Assembly: GCF_014109765.1 (NCBI RefSeq)
Contig: NZ_CP059139.1
Location: 5,043,001 to 5,107,000, forward strand
Direction of reading: 5' to 3'
Source of the DNA: Pseudomonas berkeleyensis
GTDB taxonomy: Bacteria > Pseudomonadota > Gammaproteobacteria > Pseudomonadales > Pseudomonadaceae
DNA: 64,000 nt
Below are positions 35,626 to 44,563 of this stretch, piece after piece (the stretch's first letter is position 1; every line of letters starts with the position of its first letter). The translations under genes were made by a program, and so were the position numbers. The notes beneath the pieces are model-generated. The model was not told where the DNA came from. It made no database searches and saw only the letters and a list, made by a program, of their open reading frames with translations.

Positions 35626-36443
35626 GCAGCAACACCGCCATCGCCCTGAGTGACCTGGAGTTTGCCAAGTTTCGCCAGCTGATCTACGAGATCGCCGGCA
35701 TCAGCCTTTCCGATGCAAAGAAACCGCTGGTAGCCGGGCGGCTGAGCAAGCGCCTGCGCGAGTTCGAGCTCGACAGCTACGGCGAATACTTCCGTCGCCT
35801 GAGCCAGAGTCCGGCAGAGCTGCAGACGTGCGTCGATCTGCTGACCACCAACGAAACCTACTTCTTTCGCGAACCCAAGCATTTCGACTTCCTGCGTGAG
35901 CGCCTTATCCAGCCAGGGCTGATTCCCAGCGGGCGGCCCCTGCGCATCTGGAGTGGTGCCTGCTCCAGCGGTGAGGAGCCGTACAGCATTGCACTGCTGC
36001 TGGCTGACGTACTCGGCGACAAACCTTGGGAGATCCTTGCGTCGGATATCAGCCAGCGGGTGCTGGATCGCGCCCGTGCCGGGGTCTATCGTGTGCAGGA
36101 CAGCGAAGATATCCCGCGCCGGATGCTGGTCAGCCACTGTTTTCGCGGCGTTGGCGCCAACGAGGGCAATCTGCTTATCGACCCGGCACTGCGTCGCCGG
36201 GTGCGCTTCGAGCAGATCAACCTGAACAACTCATTGCCGGAAGTCGGTCAATTCGATGTGATCTTCCTGCGTAACGTCATGATCTACTTCGATGGTGAAA
36301 CCAAGCGTCAGGTCGTGAAGCGCCTGCTGAGTCGCCTGCGCCCAGGTGGTTACTTTCTGATCAGCCATTCGGAAAGCCTCAACGGCATCGATGAGACGCT
36401 CAAGGTCGTGAAACCGTCGATCTACCGCAAACCCGATGCCTAG
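35622..36443 (+). CDS. cheR: Chemotaxis protein methyltransferase CheR
   Basis: CheR methylates glutamates on receptors using SAM. The 273-residue protein has the N-terminal helical domain (residues 1-~85) and the SAM-binding domain with TTNETYFFREPKHF, IWSGACSSGEEPYSIA and FLRNVMIYFD. The length equals that of single-domain CheR. It overlaps cheW (ATGA) and cheD (8 bases). Confidence 0.95.
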   Translation: MSSNTAIALSDLEFAKFRQLIYEIAGISLSDAKKPLVAGRLSKRLREFELDSYGEYFRRLSQSPAELQTCVDLLTTNETYFFREPKHFDFLRERLIQPGLIPSGRPLRIWSGACSSGEEPYSIALLLADVLGDKPWEILASDISQRVLDRARAGVYRVQDSEDIPRRMLVSHCFRGVGANEGNLLIDPALRRRVRFEQINLNNSLPEVGQFDVIFLRNVMIYFDGETKRQVVKRLLSRLRPGGYFLISHSESLNGIDETLKVVKPSIYRKPDA

Positions 36444-36954
36444 GCCTGCTGCACCACGTGACGTCTACCTGCAACCCGGCGATCTGCACTTCGCAGGCGT
36501 CGGCACGCGCATCCGTACCCTGCTCGGCTCTTGCGTCTCGCTGGTGTTCTGGCATCCGCGCCATCGATTGGGCGGCATGTGCCACTACATGCTGCCAACC
36601 CGGGGCATGCCTGGCCCAAAGCTCGATGGCCGCTATGGCGATGAAGCCATGCTCCTGCTCCTGGAGGCCATCAGCGCGCGCGGCACCCGGGCCAGTGAGT
36701 ATCACCTGCGTATTTTCGGAGGCGGCAACATGTTCCCCAACGTCGGCGCGCGAGCCACGCGTCACGTCGGCCAGCAAAACATCGACATGGCACATCAACT
36801 GATTGCCAGACACGGCCTGGTGAGCCATGGCGAACACGTCGGTGGCACTGGGCACCGACACCTGATCTTCGATATCTGGAGCGGCCAGTTGGCCCTGAAG
36901 CAATCCCCCCTAGTAGCTGACAGTGGATGTCCCACTGGAGTACAACCTGCATGA
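36436..36954 (+). CDS. cheD: Chemoreceptor glutamine deamidase CheD
   Basis: CheD deamidates receptor glutamines and can interact with CheC-type phosphatases. The 172-residue protein shows the catalytic Cys in [11 protein letters not shown], the His in GGMCHYMLP and the late FGGGNMF motif. It overlaps both cheR and cheB, so cheW-cheR-cheD-cheB are translationally coupled. No cheC or cheX gene is in the window. Confidence 0.94.
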   Translation: MPRPAAPRDVYLQPGDLHFAGVGTRIRTLLGSCVSLVFWHPRHRLGGMCHYMLPTRGMPGPKLDGRYGDEAMLLLLEAISARGTRASEYHLRIFGGGNMFPNVGARATRHVGQQNIDMAHQLIARHGLVSHGEHVGGTGHRHLIFDIWSGQLALKQSPLVADSGCPTGVQPA

Positions 36955-38006
36955 AACCCATCAAAGTCATGATCGTCGACGACTCTGCCGTCGTCCGCCA
37001 GGTATTGGCCTCGGTGCTGGCAGCCGACCCGGCGATCGAGGTTCTGGGCACCGCTGCCGATCCGCTGTTCGCCCTGAGCAAGATGGAGCGTGAGTGGCCG
37101 GACGTGATCGTCCTCGACGTGGAAATGCCGCGCATGGACGGCATCACCTTCCTCAAGAAACTCATGGCTGAACGCCCGACACCGGTCGTGATCTGCTCGA
37201 CACTGACCGAGAAAGGCGCCAGCACCACCATGCAGGCCCTCGCTGCAGGCGCGGTGAGCATCGTCACCAAGCCGCAGGTCAACCTGAGCAAGTTTCTGGT
37301 CAATGCCAGCGATGATCTGCTCGGCGCGGTGAAAGCTGCCGCGCGCGCCAACATGCGCCAACTGGCCAAGAGCAAAGCTCCGGTGCAACCCAAACTGGGC
37401 GCCGATGCCGTGATCCCGGCAGGCCAGCCGGCCATGGCCCGCACCACCGAGCGTGTGGTGGCCATCGGCACCTCCACCGGCGGCACTCAGGCGCTGGAAT
37501 ATATCCTCACCGCCCTGCCGCGGGTCTGCCCCGGCATCGTCATCGTCCAGCACATGCCGGAGCGCTTCACCGCTGCCTTCGCCGAGCGCCTCAACGGCCT
37601 CTGTCAGATCGAGGTGCTGGAGGCGCGCCATGGCGACCGCGTCATGCCCGGTCGAGCCCTGATCGCCCCCGGCGGCCGCCATATGCTGCTCAAACGCAGC
37701 GGTGCGCAGTATATGGTCGAGGTGGTCGACGGCCCGCCAGTCAGTCGCCACAAACCCTCGGTGGACGTGCTGTTTCGCTCCACCGCCCGCGCCGCCGGCG
37801 CCAATGCCACCGGCATCATCATGACCGGGATGGGCGACGATGGCGCCCGCGGCCTGCGTGAAATGTTCGAGGCCGGCGCCCAGACCTTCGGCCAGGACGA
37901 AGCCAGCTGCGTGGTCTATGGCATGCCCAAGGAAGCGAAGAAACTCGGCGCGGTCAGCCGCGAGATTCCGCTGGAGCAGATTCCCGCTGCCATCCTGCGC
38001 AGTTAG
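36951..38006 (+). CDS. cheB: Chemotaxis methylesterase/deamidase CheB
   Basis: A 351-residue CheB with a receiver domain (D10-D11, phosphoacceptor D56 in [13 protein letters not shown]) and a C-terminal methylesterase domain. The catalytic Ser lies in GTSTGG, His in VQHMP and Asp in GMGDDGARG. The ATG at 36951 overlaps the cheD stop by four bases. It is the last gene of the operon, and a strong inverted repeat follows. Confidence 0.96.
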   Translation: MKPIKVMIVDDSAVVRQVLASVLAADPAIEVLGTAADPLFALSKMEREWPDVIVLDVEMPRMDGITFLKKLMAERPTPVVICSTLTEKGASTTMQALAAGAVSIVTKPQVNLSKFLVNASDDLLGAVKAAARANMRQLAKSKAPVQPKLGADAVIPAGQPAMARTTERVVAIGTSTGGTQALEYILTALPRVCPGIVIVQHMPERFTAAFAERLNGLCQIEVLEARHGDRVMPGRALIAPGGRHMLLKRSGAQYMVEVVDGPPVSRHKPSVDVLFRSTARAAGANATGIIMTGMGDDGARGLREMFEAGAQTFGQDEASCVVYGMPKEAKKLGAVSREIPLEQIPAAILRS

Positions 38007-38012
38007 CCTGAT

Positions 38013-38050
38013 CGCTGGCAGTCGCACCTACGCCTTTACGACTGCCAGCG
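38013..38050. terminator. Hairpin between convergent cheB and the 7TMR kinase gene
   Basis: CGCTGGCAGTCG (38013-38024) and CGACTGCCAGCG (38039-38050) form a perfect 12-base stem with a 14-base loop, lying between two convergent genes. Neither side has a T-run, so it is a bidirectional terminator candidate of uncertain strength. Confidence 0.6.
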
Positions 38051-38063
38051 GAAAACCCTCAAA

Positions 38064-39974
38064 TCATTCGTGTGAGGCGACCACAGGCTCGCCATGAATG
38101 ATTGCAATCAGTATCGTTTCACCGGAGCGAGACTCGATCCGCAGTTGCCCTCCCATGCGCTCGATGCGCATGCGCATGCTGCTCATACCGACCCCGGTAC
38201 CGGCGGCCAACACCTCATCCACGTCGAAGCCGCGGCCGTTGTCACGGATCCACAAGCTCAGGCCGTGTTCCGACTCGGCACGCACGCCGACCTCAAGACG
38301 CGTGGCGCCGGCGTGCTTGAGCACATTGGTCAGGGCCTCTTCGAGAAAGCGCGTCAGGGCCAGCAGCTGCGGCGCCGTGAACGCCCCCGGCCAGTGCTCC
38401 GGCAGACGCCAGTGCGATTCAATGCCCAAGTCGTCGAACAGGTCAATGAAGCGCCGCCGTAACGGCGCCAGCCACTCCTGCGGCGACGGCCAGACTGGCA
38501 CCGAGGACGAGCCGTCGATGACGTCGCGCAGATCGCTGCGCAGTGTCTTCAGCACCGACAGGAACTGGCCGTCCTTGAGCCCGTCACCATGTTCCATGCG
38601 AGTGATCGAGCGCATCAGCGAGCTGCCCAGACCATCATGCAGGTCATGAGTCAGGCGCAGCCGTTCGTTGAGGCGGATGTTGTCGGCTTCCAGCTGATGC
38701 TCGCGCTGCAGTGTCTGGGTCAGTTCCGCGCGCGTACTCTCCACCCTGGCCAGCAGATCGTCATTGAAACGCTCGATACGTTTCAGGCTGCTGGCGAAGC
38801 GCATGGCCAGGGTCAGGAACATCACCACCGAAATCAACGGCGCGACCAGAAGCGCATAGACGCCTTGACCACCCAGAATGCCAGCAAAGGTCAGCACCTC
38901 GAAGACCGTCCCCGAAAAAATGCACACCCCCAGCACGATCAGGTGAATCTCACGCGCGCGACAGGCATGCCACAGCAGTTGCAGGCAGACCACGGGCAAG
39001 GGCACCCGGAGGACAACGGCAGAGAGCATCTGCAGCATCGCAATCTGCGCCTTCGGCAGCAACAGAGCGGCCACGCACAGCACCAGGGCCAAACCCCAGA
39101 GCACGCGCCCACAGCGTGGAAAACGTATGCCAGCGAACGTCCAGATGAACAGGCAAAACGCCGGGCAATACAACGCCAGCGCCATCAAACTCAGGCGATC
39201 CCAGACCTCGCCATTGGCGAACGGCCAGGACGAGGTCAGCAGCAGATTGACGATGCCCAATGACCACAGCAGCGAAGCCAGCGCGAACCAGCCAAAGGCA
39301 CGCTCCTGGCGCCGGAACAGCCAGAAGGTGAAAAACGGCACGCCCATCACCAGAGAAACCAGCAGGTTGATGTAGACGAGCTCACGTTGCTGTAGCAACT
39401 GCGTGCGGTACTCTGCCCAGACCTGCTCGGCTACTCCCAACCGCACCGTACCCAGCCCCGGCGCCGCATGCTCCGAGCCGACCAGGCGAATCCATAGGGT
39501 ATTGGCTTCTTGCTGACTGGAGGCCGGCAACAACCAGTAGCGCGGAAGGTTCCAGCTACGCGACAGCGGCTCGACCAGGCGTTCGTCACGCCAGAGCAGA
39601 TCGTCGTTGAGCCACACCTCACCGGCCATCACCATGCGGGAGATATTCAGCGCCAGCGGCTCGCCGGCGCAGTCGGCCTGCCAGTCCAGCCGATACCACA
39701 CAGGCCCCAGAAAGCCCGGCCAGTGGCGCTGCCACAGATCCGGCAGCGTTACAGCCTGCCAGCCGTCCATCGGGCGCACGCCCGCCTCGCCCCGCTCGGG
39801 GGCAGCCATGATGCGGGTGATGTTCACCTGACAGCTCGCCTGCGCCAGGCTCGAAAGCCAAGGCAACAGGGCGAGCAACAGCGTCAGAACAACAAGCCGC
39901 GTTGCCGAGCCTCGCTCACCGCGCGGGTACGCGACGAAACGGCCAGCTTGCGGTAAATCCGTTTGATATGGCAT
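38064..39974 (-). CDS. 7TMR-DISM sensor histidine kinase
   Basis: A 636-residue kinase. It has an N-terminal signal segment (about residues 30-47), a periplasmic 7TMR-DISMED2-type beta domain (about 50-190), seven membrane helices (about 200-400), a coiled coil, and a HisKA_3/HATPase_c core (DLHDGLGSS with the phospho-His; RDNGRGFDVDE; GVGMSSMRMR). The periplasmic domain suggests a carbohydrate-like ligand. The start at 39974 makes a 91-base overlap with the regulator gene; no in-frame start after the regulator stop would keep the signal segment. It pairs with the upstream LuxR-type regulator. Confidence 0.85.
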   Translation of the reverse strand: MPYQTDLPQAGRFVAYPRGERGSATRLVVLTLLLALLPWLSSLAQASCQVNITRIMAAPERGEAGVRPMDGWQAVTLPDLWQRHWPGFLGPVWYRLDWQADCAGEPLALNISRMVMAGEVWLNDDLLWRDERLVEPLSRSWNLPRYWLLPASSQQEANTLWIRLVGSEHAAPGLGTVRLGVAEQVWAEYRTQLLQQRELVYINLLVSLVMGVPFFTFWLFRRQERAFGWFALASLLWSLGIVNLLLTSSWPFANGEVWDRLSLMALALYCPAFCLFIWTFAGIRFPRCGRVLWGLALVLCVAALLLPKAQIAMLQMLSAVVLRVPLPVVCLQLLWHACRAREIHLIVLGVCIFSGTVFEVLTFAGILGGQGVYALLVAPLISVVMFLTLAMRFASSLKRIERFNDDLLARVESTRAELTQTLQREHQLEADNIRLNERLRLTHDLHDGLGSSLMRSITRMEHGDGLKDGQFLSVLKTLRSDLRDVIDGSSSVPVWPSPQEWLAPLRRRFIDLFDDLGIESHWRLPEHWPGAFTAPQLLALTRFLEEALTNVLKHAGATRLEVGVRAESEHGLSLWIRDNGRGFDVDEVLAAGTGVGMSSMRMRIERMGGQLRIESRSGETILIAIIHGEPVVASHE

Positions 39975-40573
39975 TCGACGGTATAGCGGGAAATGGTCAA
40001 CTGGTCGGCGATTTCCCGGTTGCTCAGACCGCGGGAAACCCATTCGAGAATCTCGCTCTCGCGGGCGCTCAGTGCTTCTGCTTCGCTCAGGTCGCTGGGC
40101 TTGTGCGATGGCGCTGCCGGCAACAGGGTGAGGATGCGCCGGGCGATGAACGGGTCGATGGGCGCGCCGCCACGCAGCACGCTGCGAATCGACAGGCTCA
40201 CCTCCAGATCATCACGCTCCTTGAGCAAATACCCCGTTGCACCAGCCCGTAATGCACCCAGGATCGCCTCCTCGGTGCTCCAGGCCGAAATCACCAAAAT
40301 CCACAACGCAGGATCCTCCGCGCGCAACTCCTGGATCAGCTCGATGCCATTGCCATCGGGCAGGCCCAGATCCACCAACACCATCGCCACCGGCTGCTGG
40401 CTGACATGCGCACGCGCCTCGCCCAGATTCACCGCAAAGCTCACCACCTCATCGGCATAACCAATTTCCCCAAGCACCCGCGCCAACCGCTGACGCATCA
40501 GCGGGTCGTCCTCGACCACCAGCACCGGCGCGGGTAGCAGAACATCATCGGGAGCAGGGCTGGCAGTCGACAT
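39884..40573 (-). CDS. LuxR/NarL family response regulator
   Basis: A 229-residue regulator with a receiver (phosphoacceptor D68 in MVLVDLGLPDGNG) and a C-terminal GerE-type helix-turn-helix (LSARESEILEWVSRGL then NREIADQLTISRYTVE). It precedes and overlaps the 7TMR kinase gene and is its likely cognate regulator. The pair is divergent from the two-partner secretion locus across a 639-base gap, so that locus is a candidate target. Confidence 0.9.
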   Translation of the reverse strand: MSTASPAPDDVLLPAPVLVVEDDPLMRQRLARVLGEIGYADEVVSFAVNLGEARAHVSQQPVAMVLVDLGLPDGNGIELIQELRAEDPALWILVISAWSTEEAILGALRAGATGYLLKERDDLEVSLSIRSVLRGGAPIDPFIARRILTLLPAAPSHKPSDLSEAEALSARESEILEWVSRGLSNREIADQLTISRYTVECHIKRIYRKLAVSSRTRAVSEARQRGLLF

Positions 40574-40917
40574 CAGTGCAGGGGTACTCAGAGCGAGTCA
40601 GTGAACAGCGGCGAGTGTGGCACGCCATCGTGGCGCTCGCCTATCACCGAAATCAGGTATAGCCAGGCCTTGCATGCGACGCCGGGAATCGCACCAGTTC
40701 TTCCTGCCATGCCCCCGAGCCTGCGTGAGAGGCGCTTTAGCGGCGATCCGTTTTAGCGGCAACGCTTGTGGTGGATCATTCAGATCCTTCCCCACGCTCC
40801 GCGTACGAATGCAGCCACGGACGCTCTGCGTCGGATGTTGCACGCCGCCTAGCCCAAACGGGCGCAGCGCGGCCTGGCCTCGCTCCCATGCTGGTGCATG
40901 GGCACAATCACAAACAA

Positions 40918-40994
40918 TCGCGGCTAAAGCCCCTCCCACGAGCACGCTACTGACCCTGTGGGAGGCGCCGGGCGGCGATCCGCTTTAGCGGCGA
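40918..40994 (+). repeat. REP pair with GTGG head
   Basis: An inverted copy TCGCGGCTAAAGC...CCTCCCAC (40918-40939) and a direct copy starting GTGGGAGGCG (40958) and ending with CGCTTTAGCGGCGA (to 40994). The head is GTGG rather than GTAG, a second REP class here. Related copies lie at 46237-46259 and 51053-51117. Confidence 0.7.
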
Positions 40995-41160
40995 ATTTAA
41001 CGGGCCATACGCGGGCCCTGCATCACCACAACCCGCGCTCGCATCACCAAAAAAATCACCGAAATTACCTAGTTTCAGTGATAGCCAGTCGCCAACACCT
41101 CCCGTCCAATATCCCCTTCTTGTAGGCCTGTGGGTCAGCCGCCGCCTGCACGTCATATTT

Positions 41161-41184
41161 CCGGTTTGCGCCTAGGCGAACCGG
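41161..41184 (+). promoter_or_regulatory. Leader hairpin upstream of the TpsA gene
   Basis: Outer arms CCGGTT (41161-41166) and AACCGG (41179-41184) enclose the palindrome CGCCTAGGCG (41169-41178), with a two-base TG bulge. It ends 28 bases before the ATG, with AAAGGGA between. It could affect translation initiation or be a regulator site. Confidence 0.45.
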
Positions 41185-41212
41185 CCGGTTTTGATCGTTA
41201 AAGGGATTGCAC

Positions 41213-44200
41213 ATGAACCGCACCTATGCCCTCGTCTGGAATCACGCCCTGCGCGCCTGGAGCGTCGCCCACGAACACGCCCGCCGTCGCGGCAAGGGCG
41301 CAGGTGCGGTACTTGCCGCGGCACTCTCGCTACCGCTCACGGCATTTGCCGCCGACCTGCCCACCGGTGGCCAGGTGGTCGCCGGGCAAGGGCAGATCGG
41401 CACGCCCAGCGCCAACCAGATGGTCATCGACCAGGCCAGCAACAAACTGGCCATCGACTGGCAGAGCTTCGATATCGCCGCCGGCAACAAGGTGACCTTC
41501 AACCAGCCTGGCAGCGACTCGATTGCGCTCAACCGCGTGCTCGGCGCCGACGGCTCGAAGATCATGGGCCAGCTCGATGCCAATGGCCGGGTGTTCCTGA
41601 TCAACCCCAACGGCGTGCTGTTCGGTGCCGGTGCGCAGGTGAATGTCAGTGGGCTGGTGGCCTCCACGCTGGATATCAGCAACAGCGATTTCGCGGCGGG
41701 CAACTACAGGTTCAAGGGCGATGGCAGTAACGCCAGCGTGATCAACAACGGTCAAATAACCGCAGCCGACGGCGGCAGCATCGCCCTGCTCGGCGGCACG
41801 GTGAGCAACAACGGCGTGATCGTCGCAAACCAGGGCAGCGTGGCCATGGCCGCTGGCAATGCGGTGACCCTGGATTTTGCCGGTGATGGCCTGCTCAACG
41901 TGCAGGTCGATGAAGCCGTGGTCGATGCCCTGGTGGAAAACCACCAACTGATCAAAGCCGATGGCGGCCAGGTGCTGCTCACCGCCAATGCCGGTGAAGC
42001 GCTGCTCAAGACAGTGGTCAACAACACCGGCGTGATCGAAGCTCAAACCCTCGGCGAGAAGGACGGCAAGATCGTTCTGCTCGGCGATTTCGACGGCGGC
42101 ACCGTGCAAGTGGCCGGCACCCTGGACGCCAGCGCGCCCAAGGGTGGCAACGGCGGCTTTATCGAAACCTCCGGCGCCCATGTAAAAGTGGCTGACAGCG
42201 CCAAGGTCACCACCAAGGCGCAGAGTGGCAAGACCGGTACCTGGTTGATCGACCCCAACGACTTTACCGTCGCCGCCAGCGGTGGCGATATGACCGGTGC
42301 TGCAGTGTCAGCAGCGGTACAGAGCAACAACTTCGAAATCCAGACCGCCAACCAGGGCACCCCAGGCGGTAATGGCGATATCCACGTCAATGACGTCATC
42401 ACCTGGAGTAGCGCCAACACCCTGACGCTCAACGCAGAACGCAACATCAATATCAACGCCGCTATCACCGCCAGCGACGCTGGAGGCAAGGTCGCCCTGA
42501 AGTACGGCCAGAGCAGTACCGATGGCGGCACGGCGGACTACCACATCAAGGCGCCGATCAACCTGCAAAGCGGTGACAACTTCAGCACCCTGAAAGGCTC
42601 GAGCGGCAGCGTGATCACCTACAACGTAGTCAATGATGCCGCTGCACTGCAGGCCATGAAGGACAACCCGATCGGCAACTATGCCCTGGGCAGTGATATT
42701 GACCTCAGCAGCATCGCCAACTGGGAGCCTGTGGGTAGTAACGCCAGTCGATTCACCGGCCAGTTGGCCGGCCTGGGCCATACCCTCAGTAACCTCACCA
42801 TCACCCGCAACAGTACCAACTATGTCGGTTTGTTCGGCTATACCGGCAGCAGCAGTGTGATCCGCGATATTGGCCTGGTCGGGGGCAGCGTGACGGGCCG
42901 AATCTTTGCTGGTGGGCTGGCCGGATACAACTCCGGCACCATCAGCAACGCCTATGCCACCGGCAATGTGACAGGCAGCAACAACGTCGGCGGGCTAATC
43001 GGAACCAACTACGGCACCATCAGCAACGCCTATGCCACCGGCACGGTGTCGGGCAGCAACATTGTCGGCGGGCTGATCGGATACAACAGCGGCACCATCA
43101 GCAACGCCTATGCCACTGGCGCTGTGACAGGCAACGACATGGTCGGCGGGCTGGTCGGACAAAACAACTCCGGCACCATCAGCAACGCCTATGCCACCGG
43201 CACTGTCACAGGCAGCAACTTCTACGTCGGCGGGCTGATCGGATACAACAGTTCCGGCAACATCAGCAGCGCCTATGCCACCGGCACTGTCACAGGCAGC
43301 AACCTCTACGTCGGCGGGCTGGTTGGAGTAAACGACTACGGCACCATCAGCAACGCCTATGCCACCGGCAATGTGACTAGCACCTCCGACTACGTCGGTG
43401 GGCTGCTCGGATTCAACTCCGGCACCATTAGCAACGCCTATGCCACTGGTGCTGTGACAGGCAACGACCTGGTCGGCGGGCTGCTCGGACAAAACTACTC
43501 CGGCACCATCAGCAACACCTATGCCACCGGCACTGTGTCGGGCAACTACTATGTCGGCGGGCTGTTCGGACAAAACAGCTCCGGCACCATCAGCAACACC
43601 TATGCCGCCGGCACTGTGTCGGGCAACTACTACGTCGGCGGGCTGCTCGGATACAACTACGGCAACATCAGCAACGCCTATGCCACCGGCAATGTCACAG
43701 GCAGCAACCTCTACGTCGGCGGGCTGGTTGGATTAAGCGACGGCGGCACCATCAGCAACGCCTATGCTACCGGCAATGTGACTAGCACCTCCGAATACGT
43801 CGGCGGTCTGATCGGAATCAACTCCGGCACCATTATCAACGCCTATGCCACCGGCACTGTGTCGGGCTACAACTACGTCGGCGGGCTGGTCGCATACAAC
43901 GACTCCGTCTATGGCACCATTAGCAACGCCTATGCCACTGGCTCTGTGACAGGCAACGGCGGCGTCGGTGGGCTGGTCGCATACAACGATTCCGGCACCA
44001 TCAGCAACACCTATGCCACTGGCACTGTGTCGGGCAGCAACAGTGTCGGCGGGCTGGTCGCATACAGCTCCGGCACCATCAGCAAAAGCTTCTACGCCAC
44101 CACCGATGCAGACGGCAACGCCATTAACAACGGAGGTGGCACGAGTGACGTATTCACCGGCAATAGCAATGGCAGCGCCAAAACCCTGACTGCACTGAGT

Positions 44201-44560
44201 GATCCAACGACTTACGCAGGCTGGGATTCCAGCATCTGGACACTACCGGGTGTCGACGTCAGCAAACCCGGCTACAGCTTTGCTTTGCCTTTCCTCACGG
44301 CGGTGACCCGTAAAGGCGATATCGTTCGCCGCCTTACGCCAGCGAGCCCGTCGAGCACGAGCGCTATTGATCAAATCACCAACAACCCGTCCTACCTCGC
44401 CGCACTGACCTACAACAAGCAGACCGTTCCGACTGAGGGCCAGCAGCAGGCTCAGGAATCCAGCGCATTGGCCCCGGACATGCTGGTCACCAACCCACTC
44501 GATGAGCGCCTGAACCTGCAGGTCATCAACACCGGCATCCGCCTGCCAGAAGGAATCTGA
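41213..44560 (+). CDS. TpsA two-partner secreted adhesin with GLUG repeats
   Basis: A 1115-residue secreted protein. The N-terminus (MNRTYALVWNHALRAWSVA) is an extended signal peptide (ESPR) typical of large exported proteins, cleaved near residue 45 (TAFAADLP). The TPS/haemagglutination domain follows (about residues 50-290, with the NPNGVLFG motif) and directs export through TpsB. After a beta-helical region, residues 575-953 are 14 GLUG-like repeats of about 27 residues. The C-terminus is unique. There is no toxin domain, so an adhesin or biofilm role is more likely than contact-dependent inhibition. The ATG at 41213 matches the ESPR start. Confidence 0.9.
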   Translation: MNRTYALVWNHALRAWSVAHEHARRRGKGAGAVLAAALSLPLTAFAADLPTGGQVVAGQGQIGTPSANQMVIDQASNKLAIDWQSFDIAAGNKVTFNQPGSDSIALNRVLGADGSKIMGQLDANGRVFLINPNGVLFGAGAQVNVSGLVASTLDISNSDFAAGNYRFKGDGSNASVINNGQITAADGGSIALLGGTVSNNGVIVANQGSVAMAAGNAVTLDFAGDGLLNVQVDEAVVDALVENHQLIKADGGQVLLTANAGEALLKTVVNNTGVIEAQTLGEKDGKIVLLGDFDGGTVQVAGTLDASAPKGGNGGFIETSGAHVKVADSAKVTTKAQSGKTGTWLIDPNDFTVAASGGDMTGAAVSAAVQSNNFEIQTANQGTPGGNGDIHVNDVITWSSANTLTLNAERNININAAITASDAGGKVALKYGQSSTDGGTADYHIKAPINLQSGDNFSTLKGSSGSVITYNVVNDAAALQAMKDNPIGNYALGSDIDLSSIANWEPVGSNASRFTGQLAGLGHTLSNLTITRNSTNYVGLFGYTGSSSVIRDIGLVGGSVTGRIFAGGLAGYNSGTISNAYATGNVTGSNNVGGLIGTNYGTISNAYATGTVSGSNIVGGLIGYNSGTISNAYATGAVTGNDMVGGLVGQNNSGTISNAYATGTVTGSNFYVGGLIGYNSSGNISSAYATGTVTGSNLYVGGLVGVNDYGTISNAYATGNVTSTSDYVGGLLGFNSGTISNAYATGAVTGNDLVGGLLGQNYSGTISNTYATGTVSGNYYVGGLFGQNSSGTISNTYAAGTVSGNYYVGGLLGYNYGNISNAYATGNVTGSNLYVGGLVGLSDGGTISNAYATGNVTSTSEYVGGLIGINSGTIINAYATGTVSGYNYVGGLVAYNDSVYGTISNAYATGSVTGNGGVGGLVAYNDSGTISNTYATGTVSGSNSVGGLVAYSSGTISKSFYATTDADGNAINNGGGTSDVFTGNSNGSAKTLTALSDPTTYAGWDSSIWTLPGVDVSKPGYSFALPFLTAVTRKGDIVRRLTPASPSSTSAIDQITNNPSYLAALTYNKQTVPTEGQQQAQESSALAPDMLVTNPLDERLNLQVINTGIRLPEGI
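42935..44071 (+). repeat. Tandem GLUG-type repeat array inside the TpsA gene
   Basis: Fourteen consecutive units of about 81 bases encode GTISNAYATGxVTGSx-VGGLxGxN-like repeats, followed by a degenerate unit (GTISKSFYATTD). Units 5-6 and 10-11 resemble each other more than their neighbours (SNLYVGGLVG then NVTSTS), suggesting a multi-unit duplication. Units 8 and 9 are also near-identical. Confidence 0.9.
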
Positions 44561-44563
44561 TTC

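Larger units (their letters stand above)
40574..41212. other. 639-base intergenic region between regulator and TpsA genes
   Basis: No convincing gene. It holds partial REP copies at about 40725-40762, a clear inverted REP pair (40918-40994), and an imperfect hairpin (41055-41082) preceded by an A-run that reads as an intrinsic terminator on the minus strand. A second hairpin lies just ahead of the TpsA gene (41161-41184). Promoters for both divergent operons should lie here, but none is clear. Confidence 0.6.

Noticed and set aside
42935..44071. CRISPR-like regular repeat spacing
   Set aside because: The repeats are in-frame protein-coding GLUG units with no unique spacers and no cas genes nearby.
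41213..44560. Contact-dependent inhibition (CdiA) toxin with immunity gene
   Set aside because: The protein is only 1115 residues, has no VENN/ELYN boundary or toxin domain, and no small immunity ORF follows; an adhesin fits better.
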